Positions 8,703 through 18,432 of a stretch of DNA of 64,000 bases are shown here, piece by piece. This DNA is from Achromobacter anxifer (lineage in GTDB: Bacteria; Pseudomonadota; Gammaproteobacteria; Burkholderiales; Burkholderiaceae_B), in contig NZ_CAHLAR010000001.1 in the NCBI RefSeq assembly GCF_903652925.1, forward strand, positions 496,001-560,000, written 5' to 3'. The position numbers and the translations under genes are program-made. Every line of letters starts with the position of its first letter. Within the stretch, counting starts at the first letter, position 1. Below the pieces are notes generated by a model that made no database searches, was not told the origin of the DNA, and saw only the letters and a program-made list of their open reading frames with translations.

Positions 8703-10309
8703 TCATGATCTCGCAGAGGATCGCAGTCAGGCGTGGCCAGATGATGGGTCTGGTCGATCAGCCGGGTCCGCAATGCAGGAGAGTGGACGCCCTTGACCCA
8801 ATCAAGGGCCATCTCAGCACCCAAGCTGGCTGCCTGCACCGACACCGAAGCCGGAAATGGCACATACAAGCCCTCGCACCCGTGGCCTGCCAAGATGTTA
8901 GGCAGAGCATCAATGGTCGAGCGAAGTTCGCCTCTTCTGTGGCTCTGCCATAGGCATCGGTAGCACGCACCCGATGCGTTCGTTCTCAGGAGCGCACGCA
9001 CAGCCGTTCCCGGCCCTTCGATCCAAACAGAAAGCATGGGCGTGGGAGCCCTGTAGCGGCCGCACAGCCAATGCCCGAGGGATTCTTCGCCGGTGGCATC
9101 GATGAGTAGGTCCAGCTTTCCCAGTTGGGCCTGTCTCACGTCCACGGGGAGCGCATGAACCTCGACGCCTGGCGACAAGCGCTTGAGTTCCTTCGCCATC
9201 GCCTCAGCCTTGTTCGACAACAGGTCCGGGAAGCCGAGCCGATGCCGTCCGATGTTCTGTGGAAGGAGGCCATCAAAATCCACCAGCGTGAGTTTCCCTC
9301 CGCATGATCCTGCCCCGGCCTTGACCAGCATGTCCGAGAGGTATCCGCCGATCGTGCCGCAACCCACAAGTGCGATTCGTTTCCCCGCCAACGTTTTCGA
9401 CTTGGGGATGTTGCGCTGGGCCAGATACCGGTCATCGATCCTGATCACTGAGACGGGCATTACCTTCAGCCCAAAACTCGAATCCCTGCGATCAGCAAGC
9501 TTGGTCTTTTGACTCACTTGGTGGTCAAAGAGCACGGCAAAGCCGTAGGTCATCAGTGGCGATTCGATGATGATCAGGACGCCATTTGCTTTTTTGCTTT
9601 GCCCTTCCTTGATTCGTTCGTGAATCTTGCGCCGACACCGTGGGTCCAGGGTGCTTTGCCAAGCCAAGACGTCCCCCACCGTTTCGGGGGGCCAGTGGCT
9701 GGTTAGTGGGCGGGGTTGCGCGGTGGTCTTGACCCGGTATGTCAGCACCGTTTTATCAGTGACCTGGTAGCCGAGTGAATGCAACTTTCTTGTTGTTCGA
9801 TCTTCGTTGTCGGTGATGAACCAGAGTGGATTCCCATTGGCTTGCGCAACGATACAGTTTTGTCGCCCCAGATCTTCGCCTTGCATGTCCACAAAACAAA
9901 GCCAGCCGTTCCAGTAGGCAAAGAACTCTTCGGCGAGATCTTCGATCATCTCGCCCTTCAAGATCTGCCCGAGCACCGCTGCCGCCCGTTGCAGGCACGC
10001 CAAGGACTGCCCTACAGGATCGTAGATGTCCAGCACGACAGTTCCCTTGGCCAGATAGCAAAGGCCGCCCTCCGCGCCAAGATGAGGAACTGCATTGGGC
10101 AGTTCAGGCGGAATTTCGAGCAGCCGAATGCGAGGCAGGTCGAAGAAGGTAGGGTCGAGCTGAACCTCACATGGAATGCCATCGTCCGCGCCGCACGGGA
10201 TCAACGGCCCCCTCAGCTTGAACCAGCCGTCGTCCGTCTTGCCGACAAACTCGAAGCCTTGCAGCCTGAAGGCTTCGACCACATCGGAGACCACGGCGAC
10301 GCTGCTCAT
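8681..10309 (-). CDS. cap2: CBASS Cap2, fused E2-E1 ubiquitin-transfer-like enzyme
   Basis: A 542-residue protein that primes the cyclase by conjugating its C-terminal glycine to cellular targets. The N-terminal E2-like domain has its likely active Cys84 in GGLCY. A linker is followed by an E1/ThiF adenylation domain with nucleotide loop GCGTIGG (about 317-322), Asp in LVDFD, a probable E1 catalytic cysteine near 478 in HGCEG, and zinc-type CxxC pairs near 449/452 and 537/540. Length and domain order match Cap2 of type II CBASS. The start overlaps the cyclase stop by four bases. Confidence 0.95.
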   Translation of the reverse strand: MSSVAVVSDVVEAFRLQGFEFVGKTDDGWFKLRGPLIPCGADDGIPCEVQLDPTFFDLPRIRLLEIPPELPNAVPHLGAEGGLCYLAKGTVVLDIYDPVGQSLACLQRAAAVLGQILKGEMIEDLAEEFFAYWNGWLCFVDMQGEDLGRQNCIVAQANGNPLWFITDNEDRTTRKLHSLGYQVTDKTVLTYRVKTTAQPRPLTSHWPPETVGDVLAWQSTLDPRCRRKIHERIKEGQSKKANGVLIIIESPLMTYGFAVLFDHQVSQKTKLADRRDSSFGLKVMPVSVIRIDDRYLAQRNIPKSKTLAGKRIALVGCGTIGGYLSDMLVKAGAGSCGGKLTLVDFDGLLPQNIGRHRLGFPDLLSNKAEAMAKELKRLSPGVEVHALPVDVRQAQLGKLDLLIDATGEESLGHWLCGRYRAPTPMLSVWIEGPGTAVRALLRTNASGACYRCLWQSHRRGELRSTIDALPNILAGHGCEGLYVPFPASVSVQAASLGAEMALDWVKGVHSPALRTRLIDQTHHLATPDCDPLRDHDCPLCNS

Positions 10310-11448
10310 CCGGCCTTCGTGCGCCCGACCAATTCGCTCGGACCAGCCGTAGCCGGCGCTGCGGCAATGGTGGCGACAACGGATACCACCTTGACCCGGT
10401 CCGGCTCGTTCGGAAAACGCGGACCGAATTCGCCTTGCATCCAGACGCAGGCCTGTGAAGGGCTGCCGGCGTTGGTGGCTCCGCGCAGCACTTTTTCGAA
10501 TGCTTCGAACGCTTTCGCAGCCTCTTCGACGCCCTCTTTACCAAGGCGTGCAGTAAGCGACTCCGACTCATCAACGGGGTTGTTCACCCCCGCGCGCAGC
10601 CGGGCCGGCAATGCCGCGACGACATCCAGCAACGCCAGGTCGTCGCGCCGATCCCGCTTCTCGAATAGCGGAGCCGCAGCGGCCATCAACAGAATCGAAG
10701 CCGGTCCACCGCTCGACCACCGCCAATCGCGAAACGCCTTCAAGTAGCGAATCACGCGGCGGAACTGTTCGCCCTTGGCCTCCACCTCGCCCAAAAACCA
10801 TTCCTTCACAGGCCTGGGGTCGGAGGGCATCCAGTTGCACTCGCGGTGAGCCAGGAGCACTTTATCAGCGGGCAATGCCGTCCAGGCATCCCGCTCTGCC
10901 ATGTTCACCGCCTCCGTCAGCGAGTCATAGCCGTATCGCTCCATCGAGGCTTTCGCGAGCGTGACGAATTCTTCGTCGGGGATGGCGTACAACGGAATGT
11001 CGATGTGGGCATAGGCCGCAATGACAATCCGGATGCATGTCGGCTTGTCGGTGACAAGCTTCCAGTGCTTCTCCTCGACCAACAGCCTCAAGGCTTCTTC
11101 AGCAGCTGCAAAGAACACCGTTGTGGCCCTGCTGGGACGCTTCGTCTGCGAGACAAAACTCAACGGCAGATAGCAACCATCATCGACATCCGCCTGCTGG
11201 GGCCGTTGTGCCGGGCCGTTCAAGGTCTTGTACGCCCACGATCCTTGCGTGAAGAAGCGTGGCTGAGGCACGTCGTCCGTGTACCCGCGTTCGCGCAGCA
11301 CGCGCGGAATTCCGGTGCGAAGGCAGTTCCTGACATCATTTCGGGCGCTGGCGATCCAGGCTCGTTGCTCGGGCGACAGATCCAGCTCGTCATGCATGCA
11401 GGATTCGTCATCGACGGTGGTAAAGAAAAGCGGGCTCAGGTTCAGCAT
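10306..11448 (-). CDS. dncV: CBASS cyclic nucleotide synthase, DncV-like (clade A CD-NTase)
   Basis: A 380-residue nucleotidyltransferase. Catalytic features are the GS motif in TQGSWAYKT (about 68-75), the metal-binding pair in DVDDG (D87, D89) and the third acid in [10 protein letters not shown] (D150). The surrounding residues closely follow Vibrio DncV, so the product is probably a 3',3'-cGAMP-like dinucleotide. That is a family inference. It ends in Gly, which Cap2 needs for conjugation. It overlaps the capV stop by seven bases and cap2 by four. Confidence 0.94.
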   Translation of the reverse strand: MLNLSPLFFTTVDDESCMHDELDLSPEQRAWIASARNDVRNCLRTGIPRVLRERGYTDDVPQPRFFTQGSWAYKTLNGPAQRPQQADVDDGCYLPLSFVSQTKRPSRATTVFFAAAEEALRLLVEEKHWKLVTDKPTCIRIVIAAYAHIDIPLYAIPDEEFVTLAKASMERYGYDSLTEAVNMAERDAWTALPADKVLLAHRECNWMPSDPRPVKEWFLGEVEAKGEQFRRVIRYLKAFRDWRWSSGGPASILLMAAAAPLFEKRDRRDDLALLDVVAALPARLRAGVNNPVDESESLTARLGKEGVEEAAKAFEAFEKVLRGATNAGSPSQACVWMQGEFGPRFPNEPDRVKVVSVVATIAAAPATAGPSELVGRTKAG

Positions 11449-12443
11449 TCGGCCTCCGGCACATTCTTGTTGGGGCCGTGATAGAAGGTGGGTGCGCCGG
11501 CCTGGTGCGCTCGAAACGGTTGGAAAAGAGGGTCGCCAAGCGCGCGCTGCGCTGCATGATTGCCGCGGTCCTTCAGCGTATTCGTGGCGCCGATGGAAAC
11601 CCGGTCCAGCGCCTTTACGTCCTTGCTTTGATCGGGCGTGGCCTTGTCGTCGATCTGGAAGTAGTTGCTACCCAACGACTGGCGCAGCATGTAGTCCACC
11701 GACGACTCCTGGGCAGAGATCACCAGATCGAACAGCCCTCCGCGCCACTTGCCGAATCCGCGGTCGAGGCTGGCGCCGCCACGGACGGTTGCACCGATCG
11801 TCATCGTGCCGATGGACAGCACCCGGACCAGTGCATTCTGTTTCGGCGCGAGGAACGTATTGACTTCGTGCAGCCCGAACAGTCCTGGCGCATTGCCGAC
11901 CAGTCCTCCATCCGCAAAGACGCCACGATCGTTGCGCGCTAGCGGAAAGTAAACGGGCGCAGCGGCGGTCGCCAACGCCACATCCACGATCCTCATGCGG
12001 TGGTCCATCTCAAATGAGGGATGGTGAGGCGTTTTGAAGAACTGGCCGCGCCCCGTCGAGTAGTTGACGGCTGGCACGAGAACGCGGTGCTTCAAGTTGC
12101 CGATCGTGGCGTCTTGAAAGCGCTCGGTCAGCACGCCCCGCAACCCTGCGGAGTCGTGCTTGGCGGTCAACCAGAAGCCCAGAAGGCGCCGAGCGAGACT
12201 TCGGCAACCAAAGATGCGGGAGCCCTGTCGTTCGAACAAGGCTTTGAGTTCAATGGCGGGGATTTCCGCGGCCAGCCCCAAGGCCAGCATCCCGCCTGCA
12301 GAGGTGCCGCAGATCAGGTCGAAGTGCGAAGCGATGGGGCGGCCTAGCACGGCTTCAAGCTCGGCAAGAACCGTCGCTGTGTACAAGCCGCGATAGCCGC
12401 CCCCAGACAGGGCGAGCACATGGTAGGTGGGCACGCCCATCAT
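11442..12443 (-). CDS. capV: CBASS effector CapV, patatin-like phospholipase
   Basis: A 333-residue patatin-fold phospholipase, the killing effector of the system. When the cyclic dinucleotide binds, CapV-type enzymes degrade the inner membrane before phage can multiply. The oxyanion loop SGGGYRG (about 13-19), nucleophile Ser48 in GTSAG and Asp178 of the dyad in FADGG are all present, so it should be active. Two adjacent ATG codons (12443 and 12440) are possible starts. It begins five bases after the DUF2188 stop. Confidence 0.94.
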   Translation of the reverse strand: MMGVPTYHVLALSGGGYRGLYTATVLAELEAVLGRPIASHFDLICGTSAGGMLALGLAAEIPAIELKALFERQGSRIFGCRSLARRLLGFWLTAKHDSAGLRGVLTERFQDATIGNLKHRVLVPAVNYSTGRGQFFKTPHHPSFEMDHRMRIVDVALATAAAPVYFPLARNDRGVFADGGLVGNAPGLFGLHEVNTFLAPKQNALVRVLSIGTMTIGATVRGGASLDRGFGKWRGGLFDLVISAQESSVDYMLRQSLGSNYFQIDDKATPDQSKDVKALDRVSIGATNTLKDRGNHAAQRALGDPLFQPFRAHQAGAPTFYHGPNKNVPEAEC

Positions 12444-12448
12444 GGCAC

Positions 12449-12673
12449 TCAGCCCTTCGGCGGGAAGGAGTCGTTACCGTGGCTGTCCTTGTCACGGATG
12501 CGACCGTCCGGACGGTGGATGACCAGTTCGGACTGCTGGTTGCGTGCGATGTCCCGCGCCGCGTCAATGGCCTGCTGCTGCGTATCGTGCACGGAGGTTG
12601 CCCGTTGATTGCCGGCACCCTTGACGGCCCAACCGTCCTGGTGAGGAACTACATGCTGATTTTTGCCTGTCAT
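12449..12673 (-). CDS. DUF2188 small protein, first gene of the CBASS operon
   Basis: A 74-residue polar protein with the DUF2188 pattern: an N-terminal HVVPHQDGWAVK strand pair, a helix with QQAIDAARDIA, and a C-terminal HRPDGRIRDKDSHGNDSFPP segment. No catalytic motif is visible. It is the promoter-proximal gene of the minus-strand defence operon, with capV starting five bases after its stop. The ATG at 12673 is used. The frame is open for 25 codons upstream, but those residues look non-coding. Its role is unknown. Because it is co-transcribed with CBASS, it may be an accessory part or a passenger. Confidence 0.82.
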   Translation of the reverse strand: MTGKNQHVVPHQDGWAVKGAGNQRATSVHDTQQQAIDAARDIARNQQSELVIHRPDGRIRDKDSHGNDSFPPKG

Positions 12674-12819
12674 GGCGAATTTCCTAAAGTTGAACCATCG
12701 AGACCCCGGCCAGCCGGCCGGGTTGCCAATGACCACCGGTTGAAGCAAAATTCGTTGCTCTTGCAGACAACGGGCGAGTCAAGCCAAATCAACTTGCTGC
12801 AGTCGTAGAACTCACTTCT

Positions 12820-12883
12820 GTTGTCTGGCTGGACAACAATGTATCAGACTTGGTGCCAAGCTGCAAATGGTGGGCTTGGTGCC
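12820..12883. promoter_or_regulatory. Candidate CapH operator region between the divergent CBASS and capHP transcripts
   Basis: The 276-base gap 12674-12949 separates the divergent defence operon and regulator genes. It holds GTTGTC-TGGCTG-GACAAC (12820-12837, six-base arms), a near-perfect dyad CTTGGTGCCAAG (12849-12860), and a second copy of CTTGGTGCC at 12875-12883, 26 bases downstream of the first. Such dyads and repeats just upstream of an XRE-type repressor gene fit autoregulatory operators. Which of them CapH binds cannot be told from sequence. Confidence 0.45.
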
Positions 12884-12949
12884 GCAGAACGCAACTGCTT
12901 CGGACCGGACACACACCGTTGTCCGCCGCAGCCACAAGGAACGGAACGG

Positions 12950-13336
12950 ATGTCACAAACAGGCCTGGGCGTCGCCCTCAAGACGCTACGCGAGCGCAGA
13001 ACCCTCTCATTGCGCGAAATCGGTCAACTGTCTTCGGTGGACCATGCCTATGTCCACCGGCTGGAGTCCGGCGAAAAGACAAATCCGTCAGTGGACTTAG
13101 TCGAGAAGCTGCTGAAGGTTCTCAAACCAGGTGAAAGAGATGCTGCGCTGGTGATGTGGCTTGTCGACCATGCGGAGGCCGATCCCCGCCTTGTTGAATT
13201 CGTGCTGAACGATCCTTCCATCAGCATCGACATCTTTTCGGCTGCAGCAGGCGTGAGGCATCGTGGAAATACAAGGCCCGATCCCGCGACACTGATCGCC
13301 CGGATACAGCGAGCATTCGAGGACGAGGACGACTGA
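12950..13336 (+). CDS. capH: CapH-type XRE helix-turn-helix repressor of CBASS
   Basis: A 128-residue regulator with an N-terminal XRE helix-turn-helix (about residues 8-65, with LSLREIGQLSSVDHAYVHRLESG) and a helical C-terminal half. The ATG at 12950 is chosen because AAGGA lies nine bases upstream; the open frame is longer but its upstream residues look non-coding. It is divergent from the CBASS operon, and the ImmA-like gene starts two bases after its stop. This is the arrangement of the published CapH-CapP pairs, where CapH represses CBASS until cleaved by CapP. Confidence 0.87.
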   Translation: MSQTGLGVALKTLRERRTLSLREIGQLSSVDHAYVHRLESGEKTNPSVDLVEKLLKVLKPGERDAALVMWLVDHAEADPRLVEFVLNDPSISIDIFSAAAGVRHRGNTRPDPATLIARIQRAFEDEDD

Positions 13337-13338
13337 AT

Positions 13339-14208
13339 ATGGATGAAGCGGATGTCACACAGAAAGCACGGGCCTTTGTTGCGAAGGTTGATGTGTCCGG
13401 CATCCGAGAAGACCTGACGCCCTATGTGGTCGCGGCCAACGCCAAAGTCAAGAAAGAGGAGCTTAGTGAGGGGGAGTCCGGCTACACGATCACCAAGCCG
13501 AATGGCAAGCACGTGATCACGGTGAATTCGCTGGAGACAGAAGAACGCCAACGCTTCACCATCTGCCACGAAATTGCGCATATCGTCCTTGCGCTGGAAT
13601 CGAGCCACGAAGAGGTGCCGTCCTGGTCCTATGCGAAGCGGCATCCGAACGAAATCGCATGCGACACTTTCGCCGCCGAGTTGCTGATGCCGTATCAGCA
13701 ATGGCTATCGCTTGTGCCCAAGGAAGAACCTTCGCTGGAGCTGATCCAGGGCATGGCGGCGCTTTTCAGCACATCATTTCCCGCCGCTGCGTCGCGGTTC
13801 GCCTCCCTCAGCGACATCCCTTGCGCCTTCGTCACCATGGAGCGCGGTGCAGTGCGCTACGCGGCACGCTCCACCAGTTTGCGACAGGCTGGGGCTTGGA
13901 TATCTCCCAGGTCTGCCATTCCTGTCGGCTCTGTGGCTCACCGTCTCCGTTCTTCAGGCAGCAGTGCTGCCGACACAGATGAGGTTGCACAAGACATCTG
14001 GTTCGACAACTGGGAAAAGGGCCTCGATCTCTGGGAACTCTCCAGGCACTACGCACGTACTGACACCACGACCTCGCTGCTCTGGTTCGACAGCGACGAT
14101 TTACCTGAGGTCGAAGTGAACCGCTTCGGTGTACGCGTCGAGGACGACGGTGGCTTGGCTGAACTCACTGGGCAGCTACCGTGGCCGGGACGCAGCAGGC
14201 GCCGCTGA
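13339..14208 (+). CDS. capP: CapP-type ImmA/IrrE zinc metallopeptidase
   Basis: A 289-residue protein with an N-terminal peptidase domain carrying the zinc motif HEIAH (77-81) and the later NEIACDTFAAELLMP helix that gives the third ligand, then a C-terminal domain of about 120 residues with no motif I recognise. ImmA/IrrE enzymes cleave XRE repressors. CapP is reported to do this to CapH after DNA damage, probably by sensing single-stranded DNA. It is coupled to capH and transcribed away from CBASS. The 135 bases after it hold no gene. Confidence 0.87.
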   Translation: MDEADVTQKARAFVAKVDVSGIREDLTPYVVAANAKVKKEELSEGESGYTITKPNGKHVITVNSLETEERQRFTICHEIAHIVLALESSHEEVPSWSYAKRHPNEIACDTFAAELLMPYQQWLSLVPKEEPSLELIQGMAALFSTSFPAAASRFASLSDIPCAFVTMERGAVRYAARSTSLRQAGAWISPRSAIPVGSVAHRLRSSGSSAADTDEVAQDIWFDNWEKGLDLWELSRHYARTDTTTSLLWFDSDDLPEVEVNRFGVRVEDDGGLAELTGQLPWPGRSRRR

Positions 14209-14343
14209 GGCCATTTGCGTTCGTGTGTCTGAGTGGCCACATGGCCTCGAAGATGTAGGGTGGATGCAGTGTCAAAGGTCAAAAGATGTTTGGTGTCGAT
14301 GAGTCGCCATGAAGAGTGAGACGGAGATTATCTTGAACCGCTT

Positions 14344-15093
14344 TCACAGATACTTCTTGAACGTCGCCGACGCGATGCACACCGCGACGCCGAGCAGCGC
14401 CGCGCTGGGCAGCAGGATCAGCAGCGGATGCACGCTGACCGGCAGCGCGAGGTAAGTGACCCAGGGCAGCACCGCCAGCGGCATCAGGCTGGCTCTCGCC
14501 CGGTGGTAGACGAAGCCCGATTCGCGGCCGGCGCCGAAGCCGCGCACGTCGCGGCGCACGAGCCCGTCCACCAGGCCGGTGAAGGCCGCCATCAGGAACA
14601 GCGGCAAGGTCAGGACCAGCACCAGCAGCCGCACGAGGAACACCAGCACTGTGTACGCCGAGGCGATCAGGTAGCTCTCGACATGCACGTAGAGCTGACC
14701 GATGTAGTAGCGGAAGTCCTGCGCCTGGCTGCGCGCGCCGGCACGCGATTGCGCCGCCGCGTCGCGTATCCAGTCCAGCAGGCCCGTTTTCACGAACAGT
14801 CCTTGGTTGGCCCACTCGACGAGCTGGAGGGCGCTGCGCCCCGGCTCCTGCACCAGCACGCTTTGCGTGAAATGCTCCGAGACCTGCGACAGCTCGTAGT
14901 TCAGCATGCCCTGCGCATGGCGCCAGCCCTGCTCGGGCCAGAAGAAGTGCATGCCGATGCACTCGATCGCGATGCACAGCACCAGCGAACCGGCCAACAC
15001 CCCGAACAGCCGGAACGGGAGCGTGATGAGGCCTGCGATCAGGCCCTGCTGGCGAACCTGCTGGCGCTGGACGGCGACGGCGGGGTCGCTCAT
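14344..15093 (-). CDS. TIGR03747 family integrating conjugative element membrane protein
   Basis: A 249-residue protein with at least four hydrophobic segments (about 28-50, 148-172, 205-222, 224-242), so it lies in the inner membrane. It always sits next to traD in this ICE group and may work with the coupling protein, but its role is not known. The start overlaps the traD stop by four bases. Past its stop the conserved order is interrupted by the defence cassette, with RAQPRD only resuming at 6895. Confidence 0.9.
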   Translation of the reverse strand: MSDPAVAVQRQQVRQQGLIAGLITLPFRLFGVLAGSLVLCIAIECIGMHFFWPEQGWRHAQGMLNYELSQVSEHFTQSVLVQEPGRSALQLVEWANQGLFVKTGLLDWIRDAAAQSRAGARSQAQDFRYYIGQLYVHVESYLIASAYTVLVFLVRLLVLVLTLPLFLMAAFTGLVDGLVRRDVRGFGAGRESGFVYHRARASLMPLAVLPWVTYLALPVSVHPLLILLPSAALLGVAVCIASATFKKYL

Positions 15094-17249
15094 GCCGTGG
15101 CCCCTTCATCCGCGCTGGCCATCTGCTTGAAGTCGGCCAGCAGATCGTCGGGCAGCGCCTGGTCCTGCAGGCCGGGAAGCCCCTTGTTGTCCCACCACTC
15201 GCCGGCCTCGACGTAGTGCTGCCGCATGTAGCCGGCCAGTTCCTGCAGATCCTTGGGCATGGCCTCGTCGGGGTCGGGCGCCGGCAGTGGCATGCGCACC
15301 TTCCACAGGTGGCCGCCCTCGATCAGCGCGAAGCATTGGCCCTTGGGCAGGCCCACGACGTGCGCTGGTTCGATCAGCGGCACGCTGTTGCTGCTGATGC
15401 GGTCCTGCGTGTTCGACGTGAAGGCGGTGTTGCCGGTCGGGTCTGAGCTGTCGGTGGCGCCGCTCATCACCGTCGTCGTGTAGACCTCGACCTTGGGCAG
15501 TTGGCGCGTCAGCAGTTCGGCCGTGGTGGTCTCGCGCACGCGCAGCATGAACAGGTTGTTGAAGTTGCCGACGACCTGGCCCGCCTTCGCGCGGTTGCCG
15601 ATGCGCGCCTCGATGTCCGAGAGGGTCTGCGTGTAGGCCGTGACCTGGACGCCCGCGCCGCCGCCCTTGTTGACCATGGGTATGAACTCGTCGCCCATGA
15701 GTTCGTTGAACTCGTCGGCATGGACGTTGATGGGCACCTTGATGCCCGTCGCGGCACCCGGCAGGCCGTCGTCGATGCCGAACTTGTAGATGTGACCCGC
15801 GACGGATACGAGGTCGGAGAACATCGAATTGCCGACCGCCGCCGCGACTTCCGCGTCCGACAGTGCATCGAGGCCGACATAGACCACGGCCCGCTTCCTG
15901 ATGATCTGCATCCAGTCGAAGATCGGGCGTGGGTCGGCGAGGTCCGAATAGTTCGGCGCCAGCAACTGCGCGATCTTGCCGGTGGTCAGCTTCTCCAGCA
16001 GCGGTAGGAGCGATGCGACGATCTTGTCGAAGTACGTCCTGTCGTAGCGCACCGCGCTGCGCAGGCCGTCGAGCACAGGGTCGTAGATGCGCACCTGCGA
16101 CAGGTACTGCTCCAGCGCGACGACGCGCTTCTCGCGGCCGATCATGTTGCGCGGGATGTTCTTGTCGTTCAGCTTGGCTTCGAGCTGGACGATGACCTCC
16201 CAGGCCTTGGGCTCGTTCCGGGCGAAGTAGTGCTGGGCGTACTCGATGAACAGCGCATCGATGTTGATGACATGGCGCTGGATCAGCAGGTAGTCGGGCC
16301 GCTGCCCCAGCTCGACCAACGCCCGCGCGATGATGTTGACGAAGCGCCAGGCGAACTCGCGGAACGCCGCGCTGTTGCCTTCACCGGAAAGCTGGCCGGC
16401 GATGCGCGTGGCAACTTCCGAGATGCGCCCGAAGCGTCCCACCGCGTTGTAGCGCGCGGAGATGTCCGGCCAGCCCAGGTGGAACACATAGAACTCGCCC
16501 TCGCGCCCGGCACGCTTGGCCTCCACGTACATGCGCTTCAGGAGGTCCGCATCGCCTTTGGGATCGAAGACGATCACGACCTCGTGCTGTCCGTTGAGCT
16601 TGCGCCGTATGTCCTGGGTGATGAACAGCTCGGCCAACCTCGTCTTGCCGACGCGGGTCGTACCTAACACCAGGCTATGGCCGACGCGCTCGGCCAATGG
16701 CAGCGTGACGTCGACCTCGTGCGGTTCGATACCGTGTAGCCGCGGCATACCGCCCACCGGCGGCAGCGGACGCGCCGGGTTGAGCGGGTTGTCCCAGGCC
16801 AGGGCCTTCGCCATCTTGGACAACGGGTACGGCGCGAACTCCAGGCGCTCTTCCATGCGCCGCGCCATCCGGTAGATCGCCGTCGGCTCGACGTAGCGTC
16901 GGAACTCCGGCCGGTAGGTCTGCATCAGCCGGTGCGTGTGGCGCTGGTCCCAGCGAAAGCCCCGGCCGACGAAGAGCCGCTGCTGGCTGACCGGCACGTC
17001 GCGGCTGGTCATCACATAGCGCGGCAGGCGCCGGATGTTGCGCCGGTAGCGCAAGATGGCCCAGGCGTCGTGCAAGCGCAGCGCGCCGAAGGTCAGGAAG
17101 GCCAGCGCGCTGCCCAGGCCCAGCAAGGGGCTCAGCGCGAGCGACCACGGGGCCACCAGGCACAGAAACGCGGCGCCCGCACAGACCGCGACGGTGTATA
17201 GCTCCACCGCTGGCCGCAGCAGGACTTCGACGGCTTGGGACTGGGCCAT
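15090..17249 (-). CDS. traD: Type IV coupling protein TraD (SXT/TOL subfamily)
   Basis: A 719-residue hexameric ATPase that brings the relaxase-DNA complex to the secretion channel. Two N-terminal membrane segments (about 18-35 and 40-57) anchor it. The cytoplasmic motor has Walker A GTTRVGKTR (196-204) and a nearby VIVFDPKGD strand typical of TraD/VirD4. The C-terminal acidic tail (PDPDEAMPKD and onward) may contact the relaxosome. It is followed by TIGR03747 with a four-base overlap and preceded by PFL_4695 after 20 bases. Confidence 0.95.
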   Translation of the reverse strand: MAQSQAVEVLLRPAVELYTVAVCAGAAFLCLVAPWSLALSPLLGLGSALAFLTFGALRLHDAWAILRYRRNIRRLPRYVMTSRDVPVSQQRLFVGRGFRWDQRHTHRLMQTYRPEFRRYVEPTAIYRMARRMEERLEFAPYPLSKMAKALAWDNPLNPARPLPPVGGMPRLHGIEPHEVDVTLPLAERVGHSLVLGTTRVGKTRLAELFITQDIRRKLNGQHEVVIVFDPKGDADLLKRMYVEAKRAGREGEFYVFHLGWPDISARYNAVGRFGRISEVATRIAGQLSGEGNSAAFREFAWRFVNIIARALVELGQRPDYLLIQRHVINIDALFIEYAQHYFARNEPKAWEVIVQLEAKLNDKNIPRNMIGREKRVVALEQYLSQVRIYDPVLDGLRSAVRYDRTYFDKIVASLLPLLEKLTTGKIAQLLAPNYSDLADPRPIFDWMQIIRKRAVVYVGLDALSDAEVAAAVGNSMFSDLVSVAGHIYKFGIDDGLPGAATGIKVPINVHADEFNELMGDEFIPMVNKGGGAGVQVTAYTQTLSDIEARIGNRAKAGQVVGNFNNLFMLRVRETTTAELLTRQLPKVEVYTTTVMSGATDSSDPTGNTAFTSNTQDRISSNSVPLIEPAHVVGLPKGQCFALIEGGHLWKVRMPLPAPDPDEAMPKDLQELAGYMRQHYVEAGEWWDNKGLPGLQDQALPDDLLADFKQMASADEGATA

Positions 17250-17269
17250 GGCGGGCGCTTCACGTCACG

Positions 17270-17836
17270 TCAGGGCTCGATGCCCGTGGCGGTGATCAGC
17301 ACCGGGTAGTGCTTGATGCCCAGGCGTTGCGCCAGGTCGTCGCCCGAGACGGGCAACAGCACCAAGCCCGGCGCGAGGCGGCGCAGCGCGGCCAGTGCTT
17401 CGGGTGTCGCGACGTTGACCACCAGCCCCACGGCGCGCAGCGCCTGTAAGTCCTTGCCCCGCTGTTGGAGCCAGTCGCGCGAGCGGTCGTCGTCGCCGAC
17501 CAGGAACAGCGGCGTCAGGCCCGGCGCGCGGATCACGCGGCGCGGCTCGTCGCCGGGTGTCAGCCGCATCGAGCGCACCGGCAGCATGGCCGCCTCGGCA
17601 TCGGTCGGGCCGCCAATGCGCGGCCTGGATTGCGGCGCTGGTTGCGGCGTGGCTGGCTGACTGGGCTGCGCATCCTGCGGGTTCAAGGCCCGGTAGTGCG
17701 GCAGTGCCGAGCTGCCGCCCTTGTCCTCGACGACGATCAACGGCGGGGAGCTGCTCTTGATGACCGGGCCGCGGCCCTGTGCGTGGGCCGTGGCGGCCAG
17801 CAGTGCCGCCATGGCGGCAAGGAGGATGCGGTTCAT
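17270..17836 (-). CDS. PFL_4695 family integrating conjugative element protein
   Basis: A 188-residue exported protein: a signal peptide with cleavage after AHA near residue 19, a Pro/Gln-rich linker (about 55-75), then a domain resembling the TrbC/TraW-type thioredoxin-like region of conjugation proteins. The longer open frame is shadow. The ATG at 17836 overlaps the transglycosylase stop by four bases and precedes the signal peptide, so it is the start. The precise role is unknown; periplasmic pilus assembly is likely. Confidence 0.88.
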   Translation of the reverse strand: MNRILLAAMAALLAATAHAQGRGPVIKSSSPPLIVVEDKGGSSALPHYRALNPQDAQPSQPATPQPAPQSRPRIGGPTDAEAAMLPVRSMRLTPGDEPRRVIRAPGLTPLFLVGDDDRSRDWLQQRGKDLQALRAVGLVVNVATPEALAALRRLAPGLVLLPVSGDDLAQRLGIKHYPVLITATGIEP

Positions 17837-18432
17837 GACATGGGGCTCCGGGCAGTGGGAAGTGCAGCGCCCGGCCCGAGCACGCGGGTCAGGTGCTGGT
17901 GGACACTGCGGCGGTAGCGGGCGGCAGGCGCCCCGCCCGCGGGGCGGTGGTAGCGGCCGATGGCGATCAACCAGTCCTCGCCCGGCGTGTGCTGCTCCTG
18001 CAGGATTTCCGCGGCGATGGCGAGGTTGCGGTACGGGTCGAGCAGTTCGCAGGGATGCTCGTAGCGCTGCGCGTGGTAGCCGAGGTTGACTTGGCCGAGT
18101 CCGGCGTCGATGCGATTGGCCGGCACGCGGGCGAGCGCCTGGCGAATGCCGGCGCAGGCCCCGGCCCGTGTGGCGTAGCGTTCGGCGCGGCCGGCGACGT
18201 TGAGCGTCCAAGGCCAGGGGATCAGGCGGCCACGCAGCCGCGCGCCGCTCTCCTGCAGCGCCACCGCGTACAGCACCGGCGACGGCACACCCGCCTGCTG
18301 GGCGGCGAGCTGGTAGGCGGGTGGTGGCACCTCCTGGCCGAAGGCGATGGCCGTGCAGGCGCAGAGCACCAGGGCCACTGCCGCGCGGCCGGCGCGGCGA
18401 GCCAAACTCGATGCCGCTATTGGCGCTGCCAT
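17833..18432 (-). CDS. Lytic transglycosylase (VirB1-like), exported
   Basis: A 199-residue SLT-type muramidase that opens peptidoglycan for the secretion channel. A signal peptide covers about residues 1-32. The catalytic Glu61 is in VALQESGA, followed by INRIDAGLGQVN-type helices, including AGLGQVNLGYHAQRY, that complete the lysozyme-like fold. It is coupled to TIGR03759 (16-base overlap) and PFL_4695 (four-base overlap). Confidence 0.92.
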   Translation of the reverse strand: MAAPIAASSLARRAGRAAVALVLCACTAIAFGQEVPPPAYQLAAQQAGVPSPVLYAVALQESGARLRGRLIPWPWTLNVAGRAERYATRAGACAGIRQALARVPANRIDAGLGQVNLGYHAQRYEHPCELLDPYRNLAIAAEILQEQHTPGEDWLIAIGRYHRPAGGAPAARYRRSVHQHLTRVLGPGAALPTARSPMS

